A stretch of DNA of 64,000 nt, from positions 12,960,675-13,024,674 of the forward strand of contig JAUPFP010000003.1 in assembly GCA_036925085.1 (NCBI GenBank), written 5' to 3'. Below the pieces are notes generated by a model, which was not told where the DNA came from, searched no databases, and saw only the letters and a program-made list of their open reading frames with translations. Shown here in pieces: positions 23,030 through 34,673 of the stretch; within the stretch, counting starts at the first letter, position 1; the number at the start of each line of letters is the position of its first letter. The DNA comes from Brachycybe producta (taxonomy: Eukaryota; Arthropoda; Diplopoda; Playtdesmida; Andrognathidae). Position numbers and translations under genes: made by a program.

Positions 23030-24310
23030 TAAGGTCTCTCTCTCTCTACTGAGCATGCGCGGAATGCTGTCACTGACATCTTATCTCTTCTGTGGTTGGT
23101 GCATATGAACTAGGCACATGTGCAGTATAGGAAGCTAGTGCATCACCCTCATGGTTTTTGAACCAGTAGAGGCACTCTTGAAGTAAATAGCTACAAATCA
23201 TATGAAACGGATTCTTTGCACAACTGGACTATAAATAATCTAGAAATTAGGGAATACCAAGAATGGGTTTTGATTTTCATAAATTAATTCGATATTAGCC
23301 ATTGATTATTGATGAATCTGCAATGATTGTGCATGTTGTAAATGGAAAATTACTTCTCCAAAAAGCATTTCCCATGCAAATGGTATGTGCAAATAAGTCC
23401 TACTGACAATAAGTATTTGAATACCGAGTACATATCAGCACCTGGGAGGTATATTGTGTTAAGTCACATTTTTTTTTAAAAAAACACGATTCTTACATCT
23501 CATGCATCAGCTTGTCAAATTTTATCAGAAGTAAACAGTGTTAAGTCCAGAGTTTTGCACATCGGCCGCTAGATGGTGGCCGCATATTGGTGGTTAAGCC
23601 CTATACCCTTCAATGAAGAGAAAAACTTTCAAGTTTTCCCTCTGTAGAAATTTAGGGTTTGGTGGCTTAACACAGTTTACCTGTGAGGCACTGAAATACT
23701 TTCAGATTTAAAAAAAAAGTATTTTAATTTTTGAAAAAATTTGCAAATACAAATACAAATATTACATTTTTTTTAAAGGAGACCATTACCTCCAGAAATT
23801 TCTTGTCAACAATTATTCAACAATAACCAAAACGATTTTTAAAATTTAAAATCAGTTGATTTCATGTGAAATGAACTTTATCAGATAGATGCGCCACCAA
23901 ACAACAGACATTAGCAACAAAACCCCCCATAGTCTACTCCTCTACTCGTATTCTGATGTGTTTGTCACCAGCTCACATTACTTTCATTTCAATGTACTAT
24001 ATGGATTATTTGAATTATTCCCCACGTGGAAGGTTGTATTGAGTTGATTATGAATATGAATACATTTGATTAAGGAATTCTGGAAATGGGGGGGGGGGGG
24101 GGGGGTGACAACATTTGCCACAATAATGAAGAAGGGGACTTTCGTTTGGTGATTCATGAAAAGTCACTTCATTTTTAATTTTTTTATGATTTTATTGACT
24201 TATTTTCAAATTAATTTAAAAATCGTTTTGACAATCGTTGGATAAGTCAAGACAATATTTTGAAAAGACAATTCTGGGGGTAATGGTTTCTAAAAGTCAC
24301 ATTTTTTTAA
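23030..24310. repeat. gene-free stretch with two MITE families
   Basis: 23450-23700 carries the GTGTTAAGTC element also seen at 24310-24660 and 45655-45860. 23780-24290 is a palindromic MITE with ends ACCATTACCTCCAGAAATTT and AATTCTGGGGGTAATGGTTT. A 16-base G run lies near 24090-24105. Confidence 0.55.
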
Positions 24311-24396
24311 AAAAAATACACGATTTTTATATAGACTTATGAATCAGGTTGTCAACTGTCAACTTCTTCTATCAGTCATAAACAGTGTTAAGACTA

Positions 24397-24604
24397 GCGT
24401 TAGCCCATTAGTATTAGCAGAGCGCATGCGTATTGCCATCTTATCGTTTTATATAGGAAAGTGATTGCAGATTTGCGTTAGCAGCGCCATCTATTGATCA
24501 CCAATGGAAACTGACGATGAGACGTTCACTATATGAAACCTGTATAAAAACGATAAGATGGCAATACGCATGCGCTCTGCTAATACTAAAGGGCTAACGC
24601 TATT
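24397..24604. mobile_element. small TIR element with TA flanks, nested
   Basis: Inverted ends of about 55 bp: GCGTTAGCCCATTAGTATTA on the left and TAATACTAAAGGGCTAACGC on the right, with CATGCGTATTGCCATCTTAT inside each arm. TA lies on both sides, fitting a Tc1/mariner-type target. It splits a copy of the GTGTTAAGTC element. Confidence 0.75.
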
Positions 24605-25149
24605 GTGTTAAGTCCAGAGTTTTACACACCGGGACGCTAGATGGTGGTATAGCATGTTAAGTCCTAATCCCTTCAATGAAGAGAAAAAATGGCAACCACG
24701 TGAATAAAGTCACAAATACAAATTTGTAGTCCGCACTCATTTCAGTAGAGAAGTAATAAAAGAGCCAATCAAAATACTCCCGAATTTTCACGTTTTTGTT
24801 CTCGAGTTTTCTCGTTTGCCCAAAAAACAACATGGCGTCTATCAAGGAAACTAAAAATATATAATAATTTTTATGATTGGCTGATAGATGTGATAATGTG
24901 AACTCACAGTGAATTGACCATATATCAGTAATTTTCCAGTAATGAAGCAGTAGCAAACGTTATAATGGGAATGAGCTTTAACCGTCGTTGCTGAAGCTTT
25001 TCCATGGGAATCGCTAGCGAACAGTAGAGCTGAGCTCAGCATTGCTCTACTCGAATGCTTGCTAACTGCCAAGAACAGAGAATTGTTAGATGGAGTTCTT
25101 ACTAGAAACCCTCGTGTAAGTAGTGGAAATGGCCATCCAAAAGCATTAA

Positions 25150-25552
25150 AAAATAAAAGCTAGAATGAGATGCTGTCAGTGCTACAATGGCATCGTTTGG
25201 CACATCGCAGGGCTGAGTTAAGTTTGAAATTGTTTGGAAAAATTACACGTGGTGATTGTCCTAAACCGCAGTCCAGTGATATTCATAAAGCACTATACAT
25301 GGGCAGGGCTGACCACTCTTAAGAAAATTAGGGAGATTTTTGCTTGGACAGATTCATATTATTGGTCTTCTTTTCCTAGAGTTAGAAGACAGTGGAACTC
25401 TCTTCCTGAGGAAGTGGTGAATTGGGATAATTTTGGTTTGTGGGATTCACAATTGTATATTCATTTTTTATATACATCTATGTGCTTGACAATGCTTAAT
25501 GATGCATCTGGACTTTTATGTCCCTCTGCCATAGGCCTATTTGGCTGCTAGC
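25150..25552 (+). mobile_element. 3' end of a non-LTR retrotransposon, decayed
   Basis: The translation contains LQWHRLAHRRAELSLKLFGK and, after a frame break, SSFPRVRRQWNSLPEEVV. SFFPRxIxxWNSLP is typical of the C-terminal tail of LINE reverse-transcriptase proteins. The frame is interrupted, so the copy is dead. A second 3' end lies at 59381-59935. Confidence 0.7.
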
Positions 25553-25561
25553 AGAGTACGG

Positions 25562-25965
25562 AGGAGCCCTGTAAAGTAGACAATAATTTTTTTTTTTTAA
25601 ATCTTGACATGTCGACTTTAATCTGGACATGTCGACTTTTTCCAGAATTTCGACATGTCGACTTTAATCTCGACATACTTTGCGCACTATACTCTAATAA
25701 TTAAATTATTGCCGCTATACAAGAGGGTGTTTGCAATAATTTAATTAGAGTATGGTGCACGCAATAAGGCATAATTAACGTGGCCGAATACAAGAGATTA
25801 TATCTCCTCATCTCCTCATATTGAGATTAAAAGTCAACATGTCAAGATTTATAGAAAGTCGACATGTGAAGAATAAAGTCGACATCGACGACAAGTCGAA
25901 AATGAAGGCGACATGTCGAGATTTTAAAAAAAATGTTCCAAAAGTCCTCTGCAGGGCTATATACT
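25562..25965. repeat. element with TCGACATG tandem arms
   Basis: Arms made of degenerate 20-bp units (ATCTTGACATGTCGACTTTA) face each other. The ends are GGAGCCCTGTAAAG and CTCTGCAGGGCT. A half element of the same family is at 52298-52480. Confidence 0.65.
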
Positions 25966-26098
25966 TATTCGTGGTATTTCTTTCCAAATGTATTTAGATT
26001 ATGGAATTCAGTTTCAGTAGGTAGTTCGGTTTTAGAACTATTTTAATTTGACGATGATGCCGAGTTGAACCGAAAAGTGGCATTTTTTTTAAAAAAAA

Positions 26099-26506
26099 GT
26101 GGCGTAGCTAAGTTTTTTTGGCGCTCGGGAGCAGAAATCTTCAGTGCGCGTCCCCCTCCCCAAAAAAATTGCGTTTCTCGGTTTCAGAACGTGGTTAGAG
26201 ATGTAACGACCCGATCGGTCCGTCGCAATGACTCCCGGCAGTTTGTCTAAAACTCACCAGTACCAGGCTCTTTTATGGGGACAGGATCGCACCCGTAGTA
26301 GGCCTCCGCACGGTGGTAGGCTTTTGCCGACACCTCCACGGAGCCTTTTCTCGTCGTCCCAGACGGTTCGAAGACCGTCCACCCTATCTAAGTTATTAAG
26401 TGGCTGCCTTGCTAATTAATATCTCTAATTAATATTCTCATAACATTGCGCGCCCACACCCCCCGCAATTGCTGGAGCTGCGGGCTCCCAGCTACGCCCC
26501 TGGAAC
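26099..26506. mobile_element. non-autonomous element with GGCGTAGCT ends (hAT-like)
   Basis: The left end GTGGCGTAGCTAAG and right end CAGCTACGCCCCTG are inverted. CAGxGGCGTAGC is a common hAT terminus. The small plus-strand frames inside (26065-26419) show no domain. Confidence 0.5.
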
Positions 26507-26859
26507 TGAATTGAAATGAAAACAAAATGCATCACTGTAGTCAGTGCTAATCACTAATGTTGTACTCCTCAGATGTTTTTTGGAAAGATTTGGACGCGAA
26601 ATAAATATTTATTCAGCCACCTTAAATGGCTATACCAGTTATTGCGTCATCCTAATCTCAGTTTAAAAAAATACATACAAATTGCATAGATTTGTGTATT
26701 AATGGAGATGCTGGCGCCATCTATTAGTTATTTTCTTAAAATTTCCCCATCTCGATACCTGTTTAATAAATTTTGAAATCAGTCAAAGTTTGTTTTTTTC
26801 CAATTTTAATAACACATATAATATGAGAATTCAATTTTTTTTTAAAATATTTTAACATT

Positions 26860-28979
26860 TTAACTGCTATTTGGACAGGAACTTGAGTCGACGCAACAAC
26901 CGCTGTCGATAGTCAATAACTTGTAAGGTTCAACACATGTGTATCCTTTTCGACATCCTTGATCACACATCATGGAGAACAAGCTCCCCGAAACACCACA
27001 TCTTGCTGGACAAAGCACAGCACAATCGCTGTAAATTGCTGCTCCAGGAATGCATGGTGGAGGAGTAGAACTAGAACCTAAAAAAATTGTAGAAATACAG
27101 TAAGTTTAAAGCCTAGGTACAACGTTTAGTTCAAAATTTCTCCAAAAGTAGGCGCAGCAATCGTTTTTGGTTTAAGTGTTTTTGAACGGTTTTTGTCCCG
27201 GTATGACGTCACATAAATTTAATAGAAAAATAATTACACGTGTTAAGCTTATATAAAATGAAATCAGCGCGAAGCTAATACATTAATGCACGTGCTAATT
27301 TTTTTTATTGCTCTAAATCGTTTTTAACGGGAGTTCTTCAAACTTTTGTGGGCCAGTTTTTTTGGGCCTATGGGATTTAACATGGAGTTAAAAAATTTAC
27401 GATTTTAAATATTATTTAAAAATAGAAAGACGTTTTCAAAATTTATATAAAGCGGCCACTTAATGAACAATACTTTCTATTGCATTTTGTGCTTTAATAT
27501 ATCGTCATTGAACGATTGTGAGACTACTGTATGTCTTGCAATTCTAGTACTGGCACATTAACACTAGGCTGGTTGCTGCTGGCTGGTTGTAGCCCTCTAG
27601 CAGCATAGTGTAAACTGTTAAGCGGCAGTCACACTAGGCTGGTTTACAAGCTGTTGGTTGCTGCCGGCTATTAGCAGCAACAGCAAGCAGCAGCTGCTTT
27701 GGGTTCACACTTGTCCAGTCACTGCTGGTATTAGCAGTGCAAGTCATCCAATCACCATCTTGCAAAAACACAAACTCTAACAACAACCAACCCAAGCAGT
27801 GGAGTTTCAACTACCACTAGTGCCACTACTAGAAACAAAAAGTTCACACTAGATGGCAGCAGCAGGAAGGGAGTCACATGACCAGCTGGTAGCTGCTAAA
27901 GTTGGACATGTCCAACTTCACCAGCCGCTGTTAAAATCACTAGCATGCTGGGAAAAGCAGCTGCTGGTAGCAGTTCAGACTATGCTGCTAGAGCGCTACA
28001 ACCAGCCAGCAGCAACCAGCGGCTGGGAAACCAGCCTAGTGTGACTGCGGCATTACCAGCAGCAGCTTTCTTCAGCAAGCTAGTGATTATAACAGTGGCT
28101 GGTGAAGTTGAACATGTCCAACTTTGGCAGCTACCAGCTGCTCATGTGACTCCCTTCCTGCTGCTACCAGTGTGCTACCAGCTGATGTGAACCCTTTGTT
28201 GCTAGTAGTGGCACTAGTGGGTAGTTGAAACTCCACTGCTTGGGTTGGTTGTTGTTAGATTTTGTGTTTTTGCAAGACGGTGATGGGATGACTTGCGCTG
28301 CTAATACCAGCAGTGACTGGACAAGTGTAAACCCAAAGCAGCCGATGCTTGCTGTTGTTGCTAAAGGCGCAGTCACACTAGGCTGGTTTACAAGCCGATG
28401 GTTGCTGCTGGCTATTAGCAGCAACAGCAAGCAGCAGCTGCTTTGGGTTCACACTTGTCCAGTCACTGATGGTATTAGCAATGCAAGTCATCCAATCACC
28501 GTCTTGTAAAAACACAAACTCTAACAACAACCAACCCAAGCAGTGGAGTTTCAACTACCCACTAGTGCCACTACTAGCAACAAAGGGTTCACATCAGCTG
28601 GTAGCACACTGGTAGCAGCAGGAAGGGAGTCACATGACCGGCTGGTAGCTGCTAAAGTTGGACATGTCCAACTTCACCAGTCGCTGTTAAAATCACTAGC
28701 CCGTTGGAGAAAGCAGCAGCTGCTAGTAGAAGTTCACACTATGCTGCTAGAGCGCTACAACCAGCCAGCAGCAACCAGCGGCTTGTAAACCAGCCTAGTG
28801 TGAATTCACCATATATCTCATTGTCGCCTGCTCAAAACAACAAGATGGAGGTGTATCTAGGCTCTTAATAAATACATTTAAATTGAAATAAATTACTTTT
28901 GTCACTTACTGTTTGCTGGTAACAATGCAACGATGTATACCGTTGATGCCAGGATAAGAATTACACATGTTGGATTCAT
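26860..28979 (-). CDS. secreted ten-cysteine TIL-like peptide
   Basis: Exons are 28979-28910 (MNPTCVILILASTVYIVALL..., signal peptide; donor AACA|GTAAGTG, phase 1) and 27077-26860 (acceptor TTTTTTTAG). The product is 95 residues with a Ser/Pro lead before the first cysteine. Pattern C-x9-C-x3-C-x3-C-x10-C-x3-C-x5-C-x12-CC-x5-C; CDQGC at the presumed loop, RKGYTC after. It is the paralogue of 20375-20771, sharing the signal peptide, PYKLL and the sequence before the ATG. The 1.8-kb intron is expanded by a nest of Harbinger-like MITEs (27557-28811) and another MITE (27125-27445), where the paralogue has 106 bases. Confidence 0.85.
27125..27445. repeat. MITE copy in the intron of 26860-28979
   Basis: Starts TTCAAAATTTCTCCAAAAGT then GGCGCAGCAATCG. 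Matches 6440-6810 in reverse and 45857-46590. Confidence 0.55.
27557..28811. mobile_element. nest of Harbinger/Tourist-like MITEs
   Basis: A complete 432-bp copy (27621-28052) is flanked by TTA on both sides and begins AGCGGCAGTCACACTAGGCT. It is inserted in an older copy of the same family in opposite orientation (27557 to about 28364). A third copy starts at 28365 after TAA and ends near 28811. The interior is rich in CTGCTGG/CCAGCAG. The 3-bp TAA/TTA target duplication points to PIF/Harbinger. Confidence 0.8.
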
Positions 28980-29039
28980 TTCTGGTGATAATATTTTTTC
29001 AAAGTTTGCTAAACAAATAATTAATACAATAATTATAAT

Positions 29040-29640
29040 TCATCTTGACCAAAGCAAATTAAGCCTGGGACACACAATGCGTGGAATGCCTTGAAACGCT
29101 GGCCGTGGCCGTGAGACGGATGTCAAGTGTCGGGTGGGGAGCGTCCAACGTTCGACATTGGAGGGTATTAGAAGGCATTCGGGCAGGTCTCGCTTTGTTT
29201 GTCCCGCGTCAAAGGGCCCGTCCATCATTGATATTTGTTCACCCGACCATTCAAGACTAGGCCACACACATAAGTCTGACCGGTTCATGAACTGCGAACG
29301 TACAAGTATCCAACGCCATGGCAAATGTTGGAGACAAATATGGGTACAATGTTGTAACCAACATTGGACACATAGTCCTCCCAGGCTTTATAGAGGCTGC
29401 ATTCTATATTATGCACAGTAGAAAACTACTATGCCTGGCTCTTAGAGATTTCAGACTCTAACACGGGAGCGAGGGCGGTACTGGGCCGGTCGCATGACAT
29501 TAAACATATGGCTGGCTATATGAGCCCACTGGCAAGTAGTGCCTGCAGCGTTGGCCCCATTTTTCCGTCACATATGTTGGATGTCCCGCGACGTACCCAC
29601 TTCCGTGCCCGACGTTGGCACATTCATAAGTTTGCTGATA
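29040..29640. other. no gene recognised; GC-richer inserted-looking block
   Basis: Two overlapping frames (minus 29324-29040, plus 29134-29421) show no known domain. GC content is higher than the surroundings, and CACACA with CATAxGT motifs recur in both orientations, so a MITE is likely. Confidence 0.35.
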
Positions 29641-29970
29641 TACAGGGTGTGGCACAGCTATAGAAACGCATGTTTTTTAAATAATAAAAACTCAAGTTGA
29701 TTTTCAATATGAAAAAATTTTAATTACACAAAAAGAATGGTTTTACAATGCAGTTTTGTGTTGAGTATTTTTGAATTACGTCCGAAAAATAATGTCCGTC
29801 ATTTTCTACTCCCGTTCCAGTGATATCCCTTGACCGCCTCGCTCAAAAATGTTCAACAAAAACTGTATTGTAAAACCATTCTTTTTTTTTTTTTGTGGTA
29901 TTAAAATTTTTTCATATTGAAAATCAACTGAAAAAGATGCGCTTTTTCTCTGCCGCGCGCACCCTGTATA
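29641..29970. mobile_element. TIR element with TACAGGGTG ends
   Basis: TACAGGGTG at 29641 and CACCCTGTA at the right end. The inner arms share CAATATGAAAAAATTTTAAT and its complement, and AATGGTTTTACAAT and its complement. A lone CACCCTGTATA end is also present at 34615. Confidence 0.7.
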
Positions 29971-30009
29971 TGCATTTTCTACAATTTTTTACTGGAAAGA
30001 GTGTTTTAC

Positions 30010-30083
30010 CTTAGCCTTTTTATGGAAGATAGGAATATTATGCTCTCATAAATAAGCAGATGCAATCGTGTGCATTTTATATC
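30010..30083 (-). promoter_or_regulatory. candidate TATA promoter and 5' exon of gene 26860-28979
   Basis: GATATAAAAT at 30083-30074. A donor, GCTAAG|GTAAAAC, would end an exon at 30010. The spacing matches the other family members. The acceptor TTTGTTTAG before 29008 is clear, so an upstream exon is expected, but this donor is weaker than its counterparts. Confidence 0.45.
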
Positions 30084-30099
30084 TACAGGTTCACAATAT

Positions 30100-30600
30100 T
30101 GTGTATTCTAATTCATAAATGTGCAATGAGGTTATATACTTGAACAATATACACTGTGACAAGTTGACACATTGAAAAAAGGGATGTTCGAAATCCAATT
30201 AACGATTAGTAATTAAAATTGGCCAAAAACCAAGTCTATAGACTTAGCTGTTTTCAAAATTAACATTTAGTCAACTGTGACAATATCAAAAGCGAAATAA
30301 AATATTTGGTTTAAACTACATCATTCAATTTAATAGAACAATGGAACATTTGAGCATTCAATTGACTTGTTTTGTGTGTGTTCCACCCCCCCTCCCCCCC
30401 CCAATAATTCGTAATTTATTTTTCGATTAATTATTGGTTCATTCATAGACAGAAGAAAGTTAAAACAAATCTTGTGAAATGACATCTCGAAACAGAATAC
30501 AATACCAAAAGATAATTTTAAACAAAAACTAGACAGATTAAATAATTATTGAAATCAATAAGAAGAGTTTAATGTATTCAATTTAAAAAAAATACTCTGA
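30100..30600. other. no gene recognised
   Basis: AT-rich sequence with a C-run near 30388-30400. No supported exon. Confidence 0.4.
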
Positions 30601-30639
30601 AAGCAGCCAAGAAAGAGAGGCCTGTGGCAGAGAGACAAA

Positions 30640-31375
30640 AAGTCCAATTTGTGAGCTTTTGGCATCGACCTCCTAATTTTACCCACTTGTAGATGGTGTT
30701 TTCTGCAACTCGTTTCTTCTCCTGATCGTGCGGTGACCGCACGAAGAAGATTCGAGTTACAGAAGTGGTTGGATGGCGATCAATTGCAATCATCCTCCTG
30801 CATGGGGGTGAAATCTGTGCAGAAGGATGGTGGCCATCTTTCCTTGTCGACGCTGATATACATCTTCTCCTGTTGTGCTTACCAATAGAAGAAGATGTTG
30901 TAGCTGCTTCAGGATCATATGTCTCCTGCCTTATGGTGTCTCCAGCCTCTGTAGAGAAGTGGTTAGTTACCGAACATGGAGACAACACTGTTTTCCATTA
31001 TAAACACTTTATTCATTCTTATATGGAAACACTTAGTTTACAAAGATGAATGTTGAATATCAAAGGTGCGTCCTCATGCCCATGATGTGATACGGATAAA
31101 TATCTACGTAGTACAAAAAAGAGCAAAGACAAGGACGGTGAACAAAGAGGAACACAGTCCTTTTATACCTTGGACCTGTCTACACCTACGAGGTGTAACC
31201 AGGTCCAAGTGACCATGGTCCTAAGTGTATCACATCTGCCACTTTGATGTGCGTCAGAAGTGTCAGTCAGAGGGGAGGGAGAGACAAGCGGGAGTTGTTT
31301 ACCCCCCCCCCCCCTTCCAGGCTATGGTTTTGGCGGGAACGGGAGTTGCTGGGTGTTACATACTGGGTGTTACAA
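30640..31375 (-). mobile_element. LTR-like sequence, minus orientation
   Basis: Read on the minus strand it begins TGTAACACCCAG (31375), has GGTATAAAAGG near 31160 and AATAAAGTG near 31010, then diverges. It closely resembles 33930-34507 and 57190-57913. The 136-codon minus frame 30988-30578 lies in this repeat and has no recognised domain. Confidence 0.5.
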
Positions 31376-31379
31376 ATTG

Positions 31380-32030
31380 CAGCATAAGTGAAATGTATTG
31401 TCGAAACTGAACATGTTCTGATGCAGCTGAAAGAGCCATTATAAAGGGCTGAACGGATGAACCATCATGTATAATCCTAAAACGTGAAACAGAATGCATA
31501 TAGAAATGAATGAACAAAAAAACCTTGGGATATGAACCAAGGGATGAACACTATCAGGGCGGGTTCTATGGATTTTTCGTAAGTAGGCGGGATGTAAGGT
31601 TGCTGCCCCCACACACGAATAATGTAATACGATGAAGTTTCATTAGCCTACAGTATAAAGCATAAGAACGGCACAATTTAAAAAGAGTTCGTGAAAAGAC
31701 ATGAGACGTCCTCGAATGTTCGGTGGCGCCAGTTCGGAAATGTAAATCTCGATCATACTCTACATGAAACCGCAAAAGGAACCGATAAGAAAACTTGCGG
31801 CATATGTTCGAAGCTCCTGCAATGAGTGGTCCAGCCGATGACCAATGGTAACGCTGCCATCAAGAGTTCGAGCTTCCGTCCGTACTTATCCATCACGTAA
31901 CCACTCGTTATGGAACCCGGTACTCTTGATATGGATTGATGTGAAACGGATTACGGTTGGCGTTTATTTTGAGAATTGACGTCGACTTATAACCTGTTGC
32001 AGTGCCGATGATGTGGCCGATGCAATCAGG
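31380..32030. other. no gene recognised
   Basis: A short tandem GTGTTACA motif at 31355-31380 is followed by unremarkable sequence without a supported exon. Confidence 0.4.
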
Positions 32031-32898
32031 GGTGGAAAAAAACCGGGCTTTTTTAAAAAAACCCAACCCACTGGGGTTTTTTGGGGTTTTTTGGGTTTAT
32101 TTGGGGTTTTTTTTTTTGGGTTGTCATTTGTTTTATTTTTTATATTTTTTCTATAGAAAAATAGTTTAAATAGTTTTTTATATTTTGAACTTTTGTACTT
32201 TTAATTTTACTTTGTGTATATTATAAACTAGTGGGGTAACCCGTCATAAATGATGGGAGCAAAATTAACAGGCAATTGTGCGCATGCGCGTCGTTTTTTC
32301 CTTTTTTTACTTCTTTCATTTCAATTTTCGTCACCCCCTCCCACTTTTTTCTCTCCCCCTTACACTTTTCAACCTTATCCCCTCTCCAATTTAATATCAT
32401 GGGCTTCTTGGATGGGAAGGGTGCAACATATAGTTGACCTTGAGAAAGAAAAAAATGGTTCATTTATTGAAATTTATATAAATTCCGATGTGCTTCAATG
32501 GTTGTACAGCATTATCGCAGAAAGAAAGATAGATATATACATGTAGAAAGACACACAGAGACACAGACCTGGCAAAATATATATATAATTATTATGGACT
32601 GACAGTGATTTTTCTTGTAAATTGTAAGTTTGAAATTGATATTAAAAATAAATGTCTGATGTAACCACTAATTTTGCACAGTTATTATGTTTTAAGAGTG
32701 GTCATAAGATGGGGCTAAACTAAATAAAACATTCGAATTTTGTGGTTGATTTTATTCCTGCATTTTTTTTAGCTTTTTGTAGTTTATTATTATAAAAGTT
32801 GGGGTATTGCATGGGTTATTTTGGGTTTTTTAAGGTGGGTCTGACGCAAAAAACCCACTGGTTTTTTTTGGGTCGGACCCTCTTTTGCCAACCCTGGA
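32031..32898. mobile_element. hAT-like element with inner Helitron insertion
   Basis: Outer ends are CAGGGGTGGAAAAAAAC on the left and GGCAACCCTGG-like TTGCCAACCCTGG on the right, with runs of GGGTTTTTT in both arms. CAGGGTTGGCAA is a typical hAT terminus. The Helitron at 32228-32590 lies inside. Confidence 0.5.
32228..32590 (-). mobile_element. Helitron-like non-autonomous element
   Basis: Minus orientation. CTAG (32231-32228) is preceded by CCCATCATTTATGACGGG, which can fold into a hairpin (one stem mismatch, near 32257-32240), and TTACCCCA. The 5' part has GCCAGGTCTGTGTC and an (AT)n run. The 98-codon frame inside is from a pyrimidine tract. Confidence 0.65.
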
Positions 32899-33134
32899 TG
32901 CAATTGCCATAATTTATTTTCTGTTCTTTACTTTTACGTGCAACTTTGGTGCCAATGGACGGGGTAGACAGGGGTGCGCAATCAAACCACCTAGCGATGC
33001 TACTGGGTTCGTTATCACAAAACGGACACAAAGCAATTTTGATTAATTTCATTAAGATGTCATTTGTTTTATTATTTTATTTGTCTTCGCTTAACATCAG
33101 AAAATAACTTCGCAACATTTTACAAAATTTGAAA

Positions 33135-34619
33135 TTATTGCGGACAAAGGTGAGGTTCAACGCAACAGTCACTGTCGGTTGAAAGTAAAACTTTAGGAGC
33201 TGGACAGACGTATCCTTTGACGCACTGTTGAGTACATATAACATCTTTACCGTAATCTTGACAAGTTCCACCGCATGCAGATGCGCAGTCTGATTCCTTG
33301 GCTTCGTGGTTACATATTACACCTAAATATCAACATATTGCTTTAATCAGATAATTAGTTATTAATAAGGAATAACAGTCAAAATTAAATGTCAATTGTG
33401 AAGTAGAAAAGCTTAGAATTGAACCATTCTTAATAGCAATTAGCCTTCACCTTCAATCAGAGTCTATATAACAAGGACCAGGAAAATAAGGCACCTGCCT
33501 CAGGCACAAAGCTTCATAGGGTCGCAAAATTACTAAGAGAGGCGCCAGTCTTATTCTTACATTGCATCTTAAGCGCAAAGGTAGCTTTTTGCTGTCTAAA
33601 AAGTGGTGATGTTGGTGTCGGCAGCCCGTGCCCAGATCCGACCCCCATGGTTTTTTTTCTGTTCTCAGCGAGGCTGAACTTCAGCACCCGTCTTCCATAG
33701 AACCTCGTGTTAAACTTGACTGTAAAAAGTTTGCACCTTCAGGGTGTAAACTCTTGTAGTAGCGGAATTCATGGCTTAGTTATGGCTCCGCCTCCTTCTC
33801 TTGTCGTTGTGCGAGATGGTTACAACCGGTTGTGAGTTGTGACCCTATGTTAACTTCTTCTGGGTGCCACATCATAAAAATACAATGGTGTGAGCTTTAT
33901 GGCGACCTCATGAATAATTACCAATTCATTATGCTGTTTTTCTATAACTCGTTTCTTCTCTTGATCGCGCGGTGACCGCACGGAGAAGATTCAAGCTATA
34001 GAAGTGGTCGGATGGTGATAGATTGTGATCATCCTTCTGCTTAGTGGTGTAGTCTCCTCAGAAGGATGGTGACCATCTCTTCTGGCCGCCATTGATGTGC
34101 ATCTTCCTTCTTGGCTGGAAGATGATGTTGCTCCTTCTGGATCCATATGTCTTCTTGCCTTATGGTGTCTCCGGCTTGTCTAGAGAAGGATTAGTTTCCA
34201 GACAATAGACAACGCAGTTTCATGTTGCAAACACTTTTATTCACTCTTGTACAGAAACAGTAACATTACAAGAGAGAATAGTTATGGACGCGCATGGGCA
34301 CGTGCCCATGATGTGATACGGATAAAAAATCTAACGTAGTACAAAAGTTGAGCAAGAGTGGACAAAGAACAAAGAGGAACATGGTCTTTTTATACCTTTG
34401 ACCGCTGTACACCTACGAGGTGTAACTAGAGAAGGAGGGAGGGACAAGCATGAGTTGTTTACCCCCAGGCAATGGTTTTGGCGGGATCACAAGTTACGGG
34501 ATGTTACAATGGCCATTTTTGACAAGTGGAAAGTGACCCATGAATACTAACAAATAAAAGCAACATTATGCAAATGCGACATGATATTTCCTACGATTAT
34601 TGTCATCATTTTTTGCACC

Positions 34620-34673
<54 letters not shown>

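Noticed and set aside
30578..30988. A 136-codon minus-strand gene
   Set aside because: It overlaps an LTR-like repeat present three times in the window, and the frame is not kept in the other copies.
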